From assembly GCF_001436415.1 (NCBI RefSeq), contig NZ_AYZB01000002.1:71370-135369 (forward strand): 64,000 nucleotides of DNA, read 5' to 3'. Under the pieces are notes generated by a model. The model was given only the letters and a program-made list of their open reading frames with translations. It was not told the origin of the DNA and searched no databases. The stretch is from Latilactobacillus graminis DSM 20719 (GTDB lineage Bacteria > Bacillota > Bacilli > Lactobacillales > Lactobacillaceae). The translations under genes and the position numbers were made by a program. How positions within the stretch are numbered: position 1 is the stretch's first letter; the number at the start of each line of letters is the position of its first letter. Shown here piece after piece: positions 1 to 9,117 of the stretch.

Positions 1-1226
1 GTCGTTGGTGCATGGTGTTTTTGATAGATGCGTTGCCCTTTTTGGAACCCAAATAAGATCGCAGTGGCCAGTAAGCCAAGCCAAAGTAAATTAATCGGTA
101 AGAATAAAATAACCATGATCAGACCGGCCACTAGGGGTGCCTCTAAGATAGCACTGCCCATACTAATCGCAATGATGCCAATCACAAAAAGTCGATCGAC
201 ATGCGGTAGATAGTGGCTGATAGCCATCGCTTGCGTGGTTGAAGCAAACAAAACAGGAAAGATATCGCCGCCCAACCAACCAGTATTTAAACAAATTGTT
301 AATAAAATCAGTTTTAATAAGGAGTGTAAAATTAAAAATCTGACGGATTGAGCTTGCCAAACAGTCGCTAATAGATGAAAATTATGCTGGCCTGAAAATA
401 GAATGGAAGGGGTAAAAATACTAGCTAAGAAAATCATAACACCACCAAAAATAACACGTGAGTGTTCATTAGTCAGTCGAGCTTGAATCACTTTGCGCAG
501 TTGGATCATTGCTAATCGCCAGATGGTGCCTAACAAGTAACCACCAATTAAAAGTGGTAAGAACCAAGCGAGGTCGCTTCTGGTCCAATTTGATTGCCCG
601 ATACGAATAATCAGTGACGGTTCTCCACTGAGGATAAAGATAGCGCTAAACCAACCAACGCCATTCAAGAAATAGACTGTGATGCGGATTTGCTTTTTAA
701 AACGTGCTAGTAGTGTTTGCGGGGCGTGATCAAGATTGAAATGAGTTAGGTAGCGATGCGGTGTCGCTAAAATTGCAATGCGCTTGTAAAAAGGTGCTCG
801 ACGAAAGGCTTCAAAATGGGCAGCCACATAACGTACCTTGTCTGCTAGCCAAATACTATATAAAAATGTCGAGCTGACTAAAGTTGCTTCCGGCCCTAAG
901 CTAGTCCCACTAACTAGAATCACGGCCGGAATAATCATCTGTAATAGTACATAACGATAATTAGCCGTGCCAGTTTGCGCTAAATCGGCTTTGATTAAGC
1001 CGAGACTTTGCGGCAGTGGGCCAAAGTGACGTCGGGTGTTAATGATGATTGCGCCAATAACTATGAGCATCACGATATTTAGCGGTATCCGCCAAGGCGT
1101 TGATTGCCAAAAAAAAGTAATCAACGCACTTTGTAAACTATAAAATAAGCCTAATAACACACCAATGATGGCACTGAGCACGAGCCCATACATAAATAAG
1201 TAAAAAGTTTTAAAAGGTTGAATCAT
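1..1226 (-). CDS. ClC-family chloride channel/transporter-like membrane protein (3' end off the window)
   Basis: The reverse strand is open from an ATG at 1226, behind a GGAGG Shine-Dalgarno, to the window edge, giving about 408 visible residues. The product is strongly hydrophobic with many predicted membrane helices. Residues 107-114 read GTSLGPEA, resembling the ClC selectivity-filter signature G-x-S-x-G-P-E-A, and a later GWLGGDIFPVLFA segment resembles the second conserved ClC glycine/phenylalanine loop. ClC proteins move chloride or fluoride, as channels or H+ antiporters; the substrate cannot be told here. The basic C-terminal stretch suggests that little is missing, but the stop codon is outside the window. 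It is transcribed away from the PTS IIB gene. Confidence 0.75.
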   Translation of the reverse strand, partial: MIQPFKTFYLFMYGLVLSAIIGVLLGLFYSLQSALITFFWQSTPWRIPLNIVMLIVIGAIIINTRRHFGPLPQSLGLIKADLAQTGTANYRYVLLQMIIPAVILVSGTSLGPEATLVSSTFLYSIWLADKVRYVAAHFEAFRRAPFYKRIAILATPHRYLTHFNLDHAPQTLLARFKKQIRITVYFLNGVGWFSAIFILSGEPSLIIRIGQSNWTRSDLAWFLPLLIGGYLLGTIWRLAMIQLRKVIQARLTNEHSRVIFGGVMIFLASIFTPSILFSGQHNFHLLATVWQAQSVRFLILHSLLKLILLTICLNTGWLGGDIFPVLFASTTQAMAISHYLPHVDRLFVIGIIAISMGSAILEAPLVAGLIMVILFLPINLLWLGLLATAILFGFQKGQRIYQKHHAPT

Positions 1227-1387
1227 GATACCTCCTATAAAAAAATATTAACTTTAATTTAAGCATAAATCACGATAAAAGTCAGGTAGTTAAGGCCTGA
1301 TTCTATGCAATAAAATAACAGGTAGTTAGTTAAAAAATGTGTCGTATCAACAAAATGACCCACAAATTTATTTTTAAATAACATTAA

Positions 1388-1446
1388 TTGACTTTAAAAA
1401 AGAAAACGCTTATACTAAAAAAGTAGAAGAAATGAAAACGCTTTTT
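1388..1446 (+). promoter_or_regulatory. Promoter with two cre-like boxes before the PTS IIB gene
   Basis: TTGACT (1388-1393) and TATACT (1411-1416) are spaced by 17 bases. AGAAAACGCTTATA (1401-1414) overlaps the -10 and TGAAAACGCTTTTT (1433-1446) lies just downstream. Each differs from the CcpA operator consensus TGWAANCGNTNWCA at two positions. The placement predicts carbon catabolite repression by CcpA, which is encoded near the other end of this window. Confidence 0.7.
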
Positions 1447-1497
1447 ATAAGCCTTTTATCGCTTTCTAATCAATTAAAATTTAAGGGGTAATTCATT

Positions 1498-1815
1498 ATG
1501 GCAGAAAAAACAATCATGTTATGTTGTGCGGCAGGAATGTCGACTAGTTTATTAGTTTCAAAGATGCAAAAGGCCGCTGAAGCACAAAATTTAGATGTAG
1601 AAATCTTTGCAACAGGCGCATCAGATGCAGACAATCAACTCGAAGCTAAAAAAATTGACTGCGTCCTCTTAGGCCCTCAAGTGCGTTTTATGGAAGGCCA
1701 ATTTAAAGAAAAATTGGCGCCAAAGGGAATTGGCGTTGAAGTAATTGATATGAAGGCTTATGGAATGATGGACGGCGAAACCGTCTTGAAACAAGCGTTA
1801 ACATTGATCGGTTAG
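1498..1815 (+). CDS. PTS lactose/cellobiose-family EIIB component (orphan)
   Basis: This 105-residue cytosolic protein has the full length of a stand-alone EIIB of the lactose/cellobiose/diacetylchitobiose PTS family. The N-terminal CCAAGMSTSLL motif matches the phosphocysteine loop, with Cys10 in the position of the phosphorylated Cys of E. coli ChbB. It would take phosphate from an EIIA and pass it to sugar bound by a membrane EIIC. No EIIA, EIIC or glycosidase gene adjoins it. It is monocistronic, with its own promoter and terminator, so its partners must be elsewhere or it has a regulatory role. The start follows AAGGGG. Family assignment is firm; the sugar is unknown. Confidence 0.9.
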   Translation: MAEKTIMLCCAAGMSTSLLVSKMQKAAEAQNLDVEIFATGASDADNQLEAKKIDCVLLGPQVRFMEGQFKEKLAPKGIGVEVIDMKAYGMMDGETVLKQALTLIG

Positions 1816-1823
1816 ATTTTAGT

Positions 1824-1866
1824 AAAATGGTGCTGACTTCTTTTGAAAGTTAGCACCATTTTTTTA
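1824..1866 (+). terminator. Rho-independent terminator after the IIB gene
   Basis: A stem of about 13 bp (ATGGTGCTGACTT against AAGTTAGCACCAT, one G-U) is followed by a run of seven T. Confidence 0.9.
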
Positions 1867-1937
1867 TGAAATGATTATGAGTAACTCAATAACTTAACTG
1901 CATTTGATGTCTGAATCTTATTTGGCAAAGGAACCAC

Positions 1938-1973
1938 AAAAAAAGGCGAGCAACACAGGTCACTTACCTTTTA
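1938..1973 (-). terminator. Probable terminator of the ABC-F gene
   Basis: On the reverse strand an imperfect stem starting AAAGGTAAGTGA and closing TTGCTCGCCTTT is followed by seven T. It lies about 60 bases beyond the ABC-F stop codon. Confidence 0.5.
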
Positions 1974-2030
1974 TCCTAGCTTTCATTTAATGTGGCACAC
2001 ACGGCTAATTTCCAAACGACGTGGGCCTAT

Positions 2031-3971
2031 TTATTGGGTTAGTGCTTCTAGAGCCATCGCTTGTTCTTCCCAGTCGGCCTCTGTTTGGGCAAGCTTGGCT
2101 TGTACTTTTTCTAGATCTTGTTGGAGTGCTTGGAGCATGAGCGGTTTGGTAATCACATCAGCCTGGGTCATTTGTTCTTGAATCGCATTGGCTTGGGCTT
2201 CTTCTTCTGCCATTTTGGCTTCTAAGGCGGCTACTTCACGCTCTAGTTTGCGTTGGACACGTTGATTTTCCTTGCTTGCTTTGTAACTATCTTGTGCGTT
2301 TGCGGTGGACGCCACAAACAAATTATCTTGATCAGCAGCGGCAAAAGCTTCTTCTTCAGCTTTTTTGGCCAGATAATAATCATAATCGCCGAGATAGCGT
2401 TTGCTACCGGCCTCGGATAATTCGATAATGCCGGTAGCAACTTGATTGATAAAGTACCGGTCATGGGAAATAAAGAGGACAGTACCATCAAATTCTCGAA
2501 GGGCTTTTTCTAAGACTGCCTTACTATCAATGTCCAGATGGTTCGTGGGTTCATCCATAATTAAAAAATTATCGTGATTCATCGCGAGTTTGGTTAGTAA
2601 CAGACGTGCCTTTTCACCACCACTGAGCTGGGCAACCACTTTCAGAACATCGTCACCTGTAAATAGAAAACTGCCAAGGAGCGTGCGAATTTCTTTTTCG
2701 GGGGTCGTCGGATGTTCATCCCATAACTCGTTTAGAACGGTCTTGTTGGGATGCAAATTATGTTGCTCTTGATCGTAGTAACCAATTGAAACATTACTGC
2801 CAACTTTTTCGTGACCTTCTATGAAGGGAATTTGGTGCAAAATACTTTTAAGCAATGTTGATTTGCCAATTCCATTGGGACCAATGATGGCTAAGCGTTC
2901 TTGCCGATTAACGGCGAAATTAATGGGTGACACCATAATTTTATCCGGGGCATATCCAACTGCAGCATCAGAAACTTGTAAGACTTCATTGCCACTGGGA
3001 CGCTCACTTTCGAAATGAAAATGGATCTTACCGGCTTCGTTTTGTGGACGATCTAATTTATCCATTTTTTCAAGTTGACGACGCCGACTTTGGGCCTGTT
3101 TCGTGGTACTAGCGCGAACGATGTTTTTATCGACGAAGGTTTGAAGCTTATCAATTTCGGCTTGCTGTTTCTCGTAGGCCTTCCATTCGAGTGAACGGTT
3201 GGCTTCTTTTAAGGTCAAAAAGTGACTGTAATTGCCGGTATAATGGGTCAATGTATGGCGACTCATATCGTAAACTTCCTTAGTAATCTTATCTAAAAAA
3301 TATCGGTCATGTGAGACAGTGAGTAAAGCACCAGGATAAGTCTGCAGATAGTTTTCCAACCAAGTTAAAGTCTCGATATCCAAATGATTTGTCGGTTCAT
3401 CCAAAATAAGGACATCTTTTTTCTCAAGCAGCAATTTAGCTAGGGCTAAGCGCGAACGTTCACCACCAGATAAGGTACTAATTGGCTTTTCAAAGGTAGT
3501 TTCTGGAAATTGAAAACCATGTAAGACACCACGAATTTCAGCTTCGTAGCCATAGCCATTGGCCTCTGAAAAGTCGTGTTGGACTTGATCATAACGCTTT
3601 AATAAGGCAGTGTACGCTTCACTGGCATGGTCAATCGTGGTGTCGGCAATTGCTGTTTCGAGATCATGCATTTGGGTTTCCATTTGACGTAAATCATCGA
3701 AAATGGTTAACATTTCTGCATAAATGGTGCGTGTCGAATCCAGTCCGCTATCTTGGGCCAGGTAACCGACTTGCACGTTTTTACTAAGAATGATTTGACC
3801 TTCATCTGGTGTTGTAATACCGGCAATCATCTTCAATAAGGTTGATTTACCGGCTCCATTTGGTCCGACTAAAGCAACGCGGGCGTGGTCTTGGACTTCA
3901 AGTTGGGCATTTTTAAAAAGGTAATCGCCGCCAAAACTGCGTGCGACTTGTTGAACTTGTAATAATATCAC
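2031..3971 (-). CDS. ABC-F family ATPase (YdiF-like)
   Basis: This is a 646-residue duplicated-ATPase protein without membrane segments. Walker A motifs lie at 36-44 and 364-372, LSGGE signatures at 167-171 and 449-453, and DEPTNHLD Walker B segments at 191-198 and 473-480. A linker rich in charged residues (about 250-310) joins the two domains and the last 100 residues are coiled-coil. These traits define ABC-F proteins, which act on ribosomes as translation factors or antibiotic-protection factors rather than as transporters. It lies divergent to rex, the arrangement of B. subtilis ydiF, so a housekeeping role is likelier than resistance. The start is GTG, 11 bases after GAAGGGA. Confidence 0.9.
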   Translation of the reverse strand: MILLQVQQVARSFGGDYLFKNAQLEVQDHARVALVGPNGAGKSTLLKMIAGITTPDEGQIILSKNVQVGYLAQDSGLDSTRTIYAEMLTIFDDLRQMETQMHDLETAIADTTIDHASEAYTALLKRYDQVQHDFSEANGYGYEAEIRGVLHGFQFPETTFEKPISTLSGGERSRLALAKLLLEKKDVLILDEPTNHLDIETLTWLENYLQTYPGALLTVSHDRYFLDKITKEVYDMSRHTLTHYTGNYSHFLTLKEANRSLEWKAYEKQQAEIDKLQTFVDKNIVRASTTKQAQSRRRQLEKMDKLDRPQNEAGKIHFHFESERPSGNEVLQVSDAAVGYAPDKIMVSPINFAVNRQERLAIIGPNGIGKSTLLKSILHQIPFIEGHEKVGSNVSIGYYDQEQHNLHPNKTVLNELWDEHPTTPEKEIRTLLGSFLFTGDDVLKVVAQLSGGEKARLLLTKLAMNHDNFLIMDEPTNHLDIDSKAVLEKALREFDGTVLFISHDRYFINQVATGIIELSEAGSKRYLGDYDYYLAKKAEEEAFAAADQDNLFVASTANAQDSYKASKENQRVQRKLEREVAALEAKMAEEEAQANAIQEQMTQADVITKPLMLQALQQDLEKVQAKLAQTEADWEEQAMALEALTQ

Positions 3972-4162
3972 GGCTAAAAATCCCTTCGTATGGTTTTTTC
4001 AAAGTTGAATGATTAATTGGAAGAACTACTGTCAACTATCATAACAGATTTAGTTGATTGACAGGCAAAATTGTAAATTTATTGCTTTTCACAAGAAAAT
4101 TCAGTATCATTTCAGTATGGTAGTACACTATTTTCACAAACAAATGTAAAAGGAGGTTCCAA

Positions 4163-4810
4163 ATGGTTGAGAATAATATTCCAAGAGCAACAGCTAAACG
4201 TTTGCCCTTATATTATCGCTATCTAAATTTTTTGAATAATTCAGGAAAAACTAAAATTTCGTCAACTGAATTGTCTGAAGCAGTTAAAGTCGATAGTGCG
4301 ACAATTCGGCGCGATTTTTCATATTTTGGTGCATTAGGCAAACGTGGTTATGGCTATGATGTCGCTTCATTATTAGATTTCTTCAAGAAGACCTTGAATC
4401 AAGATCGATTGACTAACGTTGCTTTGGTTGGAGTCGGTAATTTAGGCCATGCCCTTTTGAATTATAATTTTAAACAAACCAACAACATTCGCATCAGTGC
4501 TGCATTTGATGTGAAGCCAGAAATGGTTGGTACAATTCAAACGGGGGTTCCGGTTTATTCAATGGACGAGATGGTTGAACAATTGAATAATCAACAAATT
4601 GAGATTGTTATTCTAACAGTGCCCATTGAGCAAGCACAAAAGGTAACAGATGAGCTAGTGTCCGCTGGCATTAAGGGCATCATGAACTTTACCCCTATTC
4701 GAATTTCAGTACCTACAAATGTCCGGATTCAAAATGTTGATTTGGCAAAAGAATTACAAACGTTGATTTATTTCCTTGATAATTACGTTGATGAGCCTAA
4801 GCAAGACTAA
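4163..4810 (+). CDS. rex: Redox-sensing transcriptional repressor Rex
   Basis: The 215-residue length is normal for Rex. Residues 1-80 form the winged helix (the segment around [12 protein letters not shown] is the DNA-recognition region), followed by a Rossmann NAD(H) site with GVGNLGHAL and a C-terminal swapped helix. Rex leaves DNA when the NADH/NAD+ ratio rises, which derepresses fermentative genes such as adhE. Two Rex-like boxes around the adhE promoter at about 21.6 kb are the obvious target in this window. TTTCACAA half-sites in its own leader (near 4085 and 4132) hint at autoregulation but are not complete operators. The start follows AAAGGAGG. Confidence 0.96.
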   Translation: MVENNIPRATAKRLPLYYRYLNFLNNSGKTKISSTELSEAVKVDSATIRRDFSYFGALGKRGYGYDVASLLDFFKKTLNQDRLTNVALVGVGNLGHALLNYNFKQTNNIRISAAFDVKPEMVGTIQTGVPVYSMDEMVEQLNNQQIEIVILTVPIEQAQKVTDELVSAGIKGIMNFTPIRISVPTNVRIQNVDLAKELQTLIYFLDNYVDEPKQD

Positions 4811-4866
4811 AATAGCGTTTAAACAAGTGGCGAACCAGTCAGCTCTTTGTTTGAACGCTATTTTTA
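4807..4866. terminator. Bidirectional terminator between rex and the CPBP protease gene
   Basis: AAAATAGCGTTTAAACAA pairs with TTGTTTGAACGCTATTTTT, giving A and T tracts on both sides. It serves the two converging genes; the right arm ends at the CPBP stop codon. Confidence 0.85.
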
Positions 4867-5496
4867 ATGGCTGAAATAAAGCAGTGTGACCATCAAATTC
4901 ATGCCGGCATGGCTAATAATGGTTGAAAAAATTGAACCGGTTTTGCGATATAGCCAACATAGGAACAGGCCGATTGCAGTATAGATTAATAAATGACCAT
5001 CCTGATGTAAAAAGGCGAACAGTAGACTCGCAATGATGGCTGCTATAAAATCGTTTAAATGATTAGCCAAGCCGCCGAAAAGCGCTTTGCGGAATGTAAT
5101 TTCTTCCATTACAGGAGCTGCGATAGTGGTCGCTAGAATTAAAAATGGCTGTTTTTTCATCGAGCTCATGAGGGAAATTGTATTGAGCGATTTGGCCGTT
5201 ACATGTAAGATGTTTTGTTCAAAGATGCTGGCCAACATTTGCACGAGTAGGGTGAGGACGATGCCACACAGACCCCAGATGAGAATTGACTTGTGCTTGA
5301 GTGGCCGTTGCTCAAGTGAGTTGGTTGCGGTACGCTGGTTTAAATAAAGTAACCAAATGGCACCTAAACAATCAACAATGGTCGTCAGGAGAAAAAAGGT
5401 TACCGATAAGTGGCCCCAACGAATCAATGCACTGGGGATTAATAGAGTGAGTAGGTAACTAATAATAATGGTCGAGTTTTCTTGATCGCGTATCAT
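4864..5496 (-). CDS. CPBP-family intramembrane metalloprotease (YdiL-like)
   Basis: This is a 210-residue multi-helix membrane protein. It carries the CPBP (Abi/CAAX protease-like) motifs in order: EEITFRKALF (the EExxxR pair), FAFLHQDGH and SHAGMN, which supply the metal-binding Glu and His residues. The start was placed at ATG 5496 because GAGGAG lies eight bases upstream; a TTG ten codons earlier has no ribosome site. B. subtilis ydiL holds the same place between rex and groES, so synteny supports the family call. Substrate unknown. A degenerate CIRCE element lies 43 bases upstream of this start, so HrcA might also affect it. Confidence 0.85.
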   Translation of the reverse strand: MIRDQENSTIIISYLLTLLIPSALIRWGHLSVTFFLLTTIVDCLGAIWLLYLNQRTATNSLEQRPLKHKSILIWGLCGIVLTLLVQMLASIFEQNILHVTAKSLNTISLMSSMKKQPFLILATTIAAPVMEEITFRKALFGGLANHLNDFIAAIIASLLFAFLHQDGHLLIYTAIGLFLCWLYRKTGSIFSTIISHAGMNLMVTLLYFSH

Positions 5497-5538
5497 GTTG
5501 AAGCTCCTCAAAGATGATTGTGACAATAGCTTAGCGTA

Positions 5539-5565
5539 TTAGCACTCAAATTGCAAAAGTGCTAG
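5539..5565. promoter_or_regulatory. Degenerate CIRCE element (HrcA operator), distal copy
   Basis: TTAGCACTC, nine bases, then AAGTGCTAG. The left arm is perfect; the right arm has two changes from GAGTGCTAA. It lies between the divergent CPBP gene and the groESL promoter. Confidence 0.8.
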
Positions 5566-5573
5566 CATATGAC

Positions 5574-5601
5574 TTGCAATGTTTTGAAAAAATGCTATGA
5601 T
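5574..5601 (+). promoter_or_regulatory. groESL promoter
   Basis: TTGCAA (5574-5579) and TATGAT (5596-5601) are spaced by 16 bases, with a TGC extended -10. It is bracketed by two CIRCE elements. Confidence 0.75.
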
Positions 5602-5612
5602 AAAAATTGTGA

Positions 5613-5639
5613 TTAGCACTTAAGATAATAGAGTGCTAA
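5613..5639. promoter_or_regulatory. CIRCE element (HrcA operator), proximal copy
   Basis: TTAGCACTT, nine bases, then a perfect GAGTGCTAA arm, just downstream of the -10 and before the groES ribosome site. This is the classical position for HrcA repression. Confidence 0.95.
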
Positions 5640-5667
5640 AAAAGTAAAATTGATGGAGGGATTTTAA

Positions 5668-5952
5668 ATGTTAAAACCATTAGAAGATCGCGTGATTATC
5701 GCCGTTAAGGACGAAGAAGAACAAACAGTTGGTGGAATTGTTTTAGCTAGTAATGCTAAACAAAAACCACAAACTGGTAAAGTAGTCGCAGTTGGTGCTG
5801 GGATATTAACCAACGACGGTAAACGAATTCCACTTGATATTAAGACAGACGATGAAGTTATTTATGATAAATATGCAGGCTCAGAAGTTGAATACGCTGG
5901 CCAACAATATTTAGTGCTCCATGCTAAAGATGTGATGGCTGTTATTGAATAA
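5668..5952 (+). CDS. groS: Co-chaperonin GroES
   Basis: This 94-residue protein has full GroES length. It starts [11 protein letters not shown] and contains the GGIVLA mobile-loop segment (about residues 23-28). It caps the GroEL ring during ATP-driven folding in the cytosol. It follows a promoter with two CIRCE operators, starts behind GGAGGG and is co-transcribed with groEL 61 bases downstream. Confidence 0.98.
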   Translation: MLKPLEDRVIIAVKDEEEQTVGGIVLASNAKQKPQTGKVVAVGAGILTNDGKRIPLDIKTDDEVIYDKYAGSEVEYAGQQYLVLHAKDVMAVIE

Positions 5953-6010
5953 TTAAGAATAACAAATAAACAGAGTAATTAAGAATAAAAAATTTTTTTG
6001 AGGTGAATAG

Positions 6011-7642
<1,632 letters not shown>

Positions 7643-7749
7643 ATTTAAAGACGGATGCTTAATAATGCGCAGTATTTTCAATCACTTAAGTCATGATGGG
7701 CTTGTAGGTCAGATTGTATAATACACGCCAATAAGTATACTGTTAGTAA

Positions 7750-7783
7750 GCAAACCCAAAACATTACAGTTTTGGGTTTTTTT
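7750..7783 (+). terminator. groESL terminator
   Basis: AAACCCAAAAC and GTTTTGGGTTT form an 11-bp stem followed by a T run. Confidence 0.9.
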
Positions 7784-7854
7784 ATTTCATAAAAAATGCG
7801 CAATACTATTAATTAATTTAATTTGCGGTATAATATTCATTGGAGGTGTTGGCA

Positions 7855-8883
7855 ATGAATCACCGTATTCATCAGATATTACTGATTTGCTTAATGGTCA
7901 TGGGCTTTTTTTTAGTGCGGCCGCAGGTTGTTCAAGCAACGCCTGAACAGACACAAACGGCGATAAAAACAGCACAAGATCATTTATCCGAACTAAATAA
8001 TAATATTAGTAATCTGACTTTAAAAACAAAACAGCTTAATCAACAAATGACGACTAAACAAGCCGATATCAAAAAGAAACAAACTGAATTTAGGCAGACA
8101 TCCGCTGACTATCAGCAACAAGTTGCTATTATTGAAGGTAATCTCCGCAAATTACAAACTAGCGATAGTAGCCTTAAGCAGAATATGGTTGATAGTTTGC
8201 TATCAAGTCAGAGCCTAAGTGAGTTATTTCAAAAAGGGTCAATCATGAATCGTCTGTTGGATGCCAAGGCAGATAATGCCGCTGAAACGGCATCACTAGC
8301 CAAGCAAAAGGCTGCACAAAAGGCCGAACTAGAAGCACAGCAAGCCAAATTAGTAACACTATCACAAGCAAATACCCAGGCAATCAAAGATTTGAATCAG
8401 CAAAAGCAACAAGCTAATGGCGAACTAACGCAGCTTCAAACAAAATTCAAAAAAGAACTTGCGGCACAAGCAGCTGCACAAAAAGCAGCAAGTGATGCTG
8501 GAGCGACTTTAATTACTAGCAACAAAGATTTAATGAATAACAAAATTGTACAAGAAGCGGTTAAGTATATAGGGGTGCCCTATGTTTGGGGTGGGACAAC
8601 TCCCAAAGGATTTGACTGTTCCGGATTAGTGCAATATGTTTATGCTAAAAATGGGATTAAATTACCCCGAGTCTCACAAGATCAAAGCAAATTAGGGAAA
8701 GATGTCCCGCTAAATGAATTACAACCCAACGATCTTTTATTTTGGGGGCGTGTTGGGACTGCCCATCACGTGGCAATTTACATTGGTGATGGCTACTTTA
8801 TTCAAGCTCCACAACCAGGTGATAAGGTCCGGATGACTAAAATGACTGATTATAAGCCAGACTTTGCCCGGCGTTTATCATAA
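7855..8883 (+). CDS. Secreted NlpC/P60 peptidoglycan hydrolase with coiled-coil domain
   Basis: The 342-residue product begins with a signal peptide (basic NHRIHQ, hydrophobic core, likely cleavage after VQA near residue 27). A long Gln/Lys-rich coiled coil follows (about 30-215), then a C-terminal NlpC/P60 domain (about 225-342). The catalytic Cys lies in FDCSGLVQYVY and the His in AHHVAIYIGDG. Such D,L-endopeptidases cut peptide stems of peptidoglycan; the coiled coil resembles CwlO/PcsB-type proteins, which are controlled through FtsEX. The start was moved to ATG 7855, seven bases after GGAGGTG, instead of an upstream TTG. Monocistronic. Confidence 0.9.
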   Translation: MNHRIHQILLICLMVMGFFLVRPQVVQATPEQTQTAIKTAQDHLSELNNNISNLTLKTKQLNQQMTTKQADIKKKQTEFRQTSADYQQQVAIIEGNLRKLQTSDSSLKQNMVDSLLSSQSLSELFQKGSIMNRLLDAKADNAAETASLAKQKAAQKAELEAQQAKLVTLSQANTQAIKDLNQQKQQANGELTQLQTKFKKELAAQAAAQKAASDAGATLITSNKDLMNNKIVQEAVKYIGVPYVWGGTTPKGFDCSGLVQYVYAKNGIKLPRVSQDQSKLGKDVPLNELQPNDLLFWGRVGTAHHVAIYIGDGYFIQAPQPGDKVRMTKMTDYKPDFARRLS

Positions 8884-8886
8884 ACA

Positions 8887-8943
8887 CCAAAAGAACTGAC
8901 AAACTGATCGAGATACTTCGATTAATTTGGTCAGTTCTTTTTT
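8887..8943 (+). terminator. Terminator after the NlpC/P60 gene
   Basis: AAAAGAACTGACAAA pairs with TTTGGTCAGTTCTTTT (one G-U) and ends in T residues. Confidence 0.85.
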
Positions 8944-9027
8944 AAATTGTGGTAGTAATTCGCGTGTAACTATAGTAGAATACGTCTTGTTTGAATAAAC
9001 GGCAATTATTTTTTAAAGTTATTGAAA

Positions 9028-9070
9028 AATTCAAAAGTCACTGTGTGAATTGCGATGAAGAATGTTCACA
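9028..9070 (+). promoter_or_regulatory. kimA leader with two mutually exclusive hairpins
   Basis: AATTCA (9028-9033) can pair with TGAATT (9046-9051). Alternatively TGTGAA (9044-9049) can pair with TTCACA (9065-9070). The two stems share TGAA, so they cannot coexist. No match to the conserved core of the ydaO c-di-AMP riboswitch, which precedes kimA in B. subtilis, was recognised. The regulatory role is inferred from structure only. Confidence 0.35.
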
Positions 9071-9117
9071 TGAGGGCTTTTTATGTTAGAAAAATCATTT
9101 AAAGGGGTCAGATTGCG

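Noticed and set aside
4075-4140. Full Rex operator before rex
   Set aside because: Only isolated TTTCACAA half-sites; no partner arm at the proper 18-base spacing.
9055-9102. 15-codon upstream ORF in the kimA leader
   Set aside because: No ribosome site before its ATG; it overlaps the hairpin region and is likely chance.
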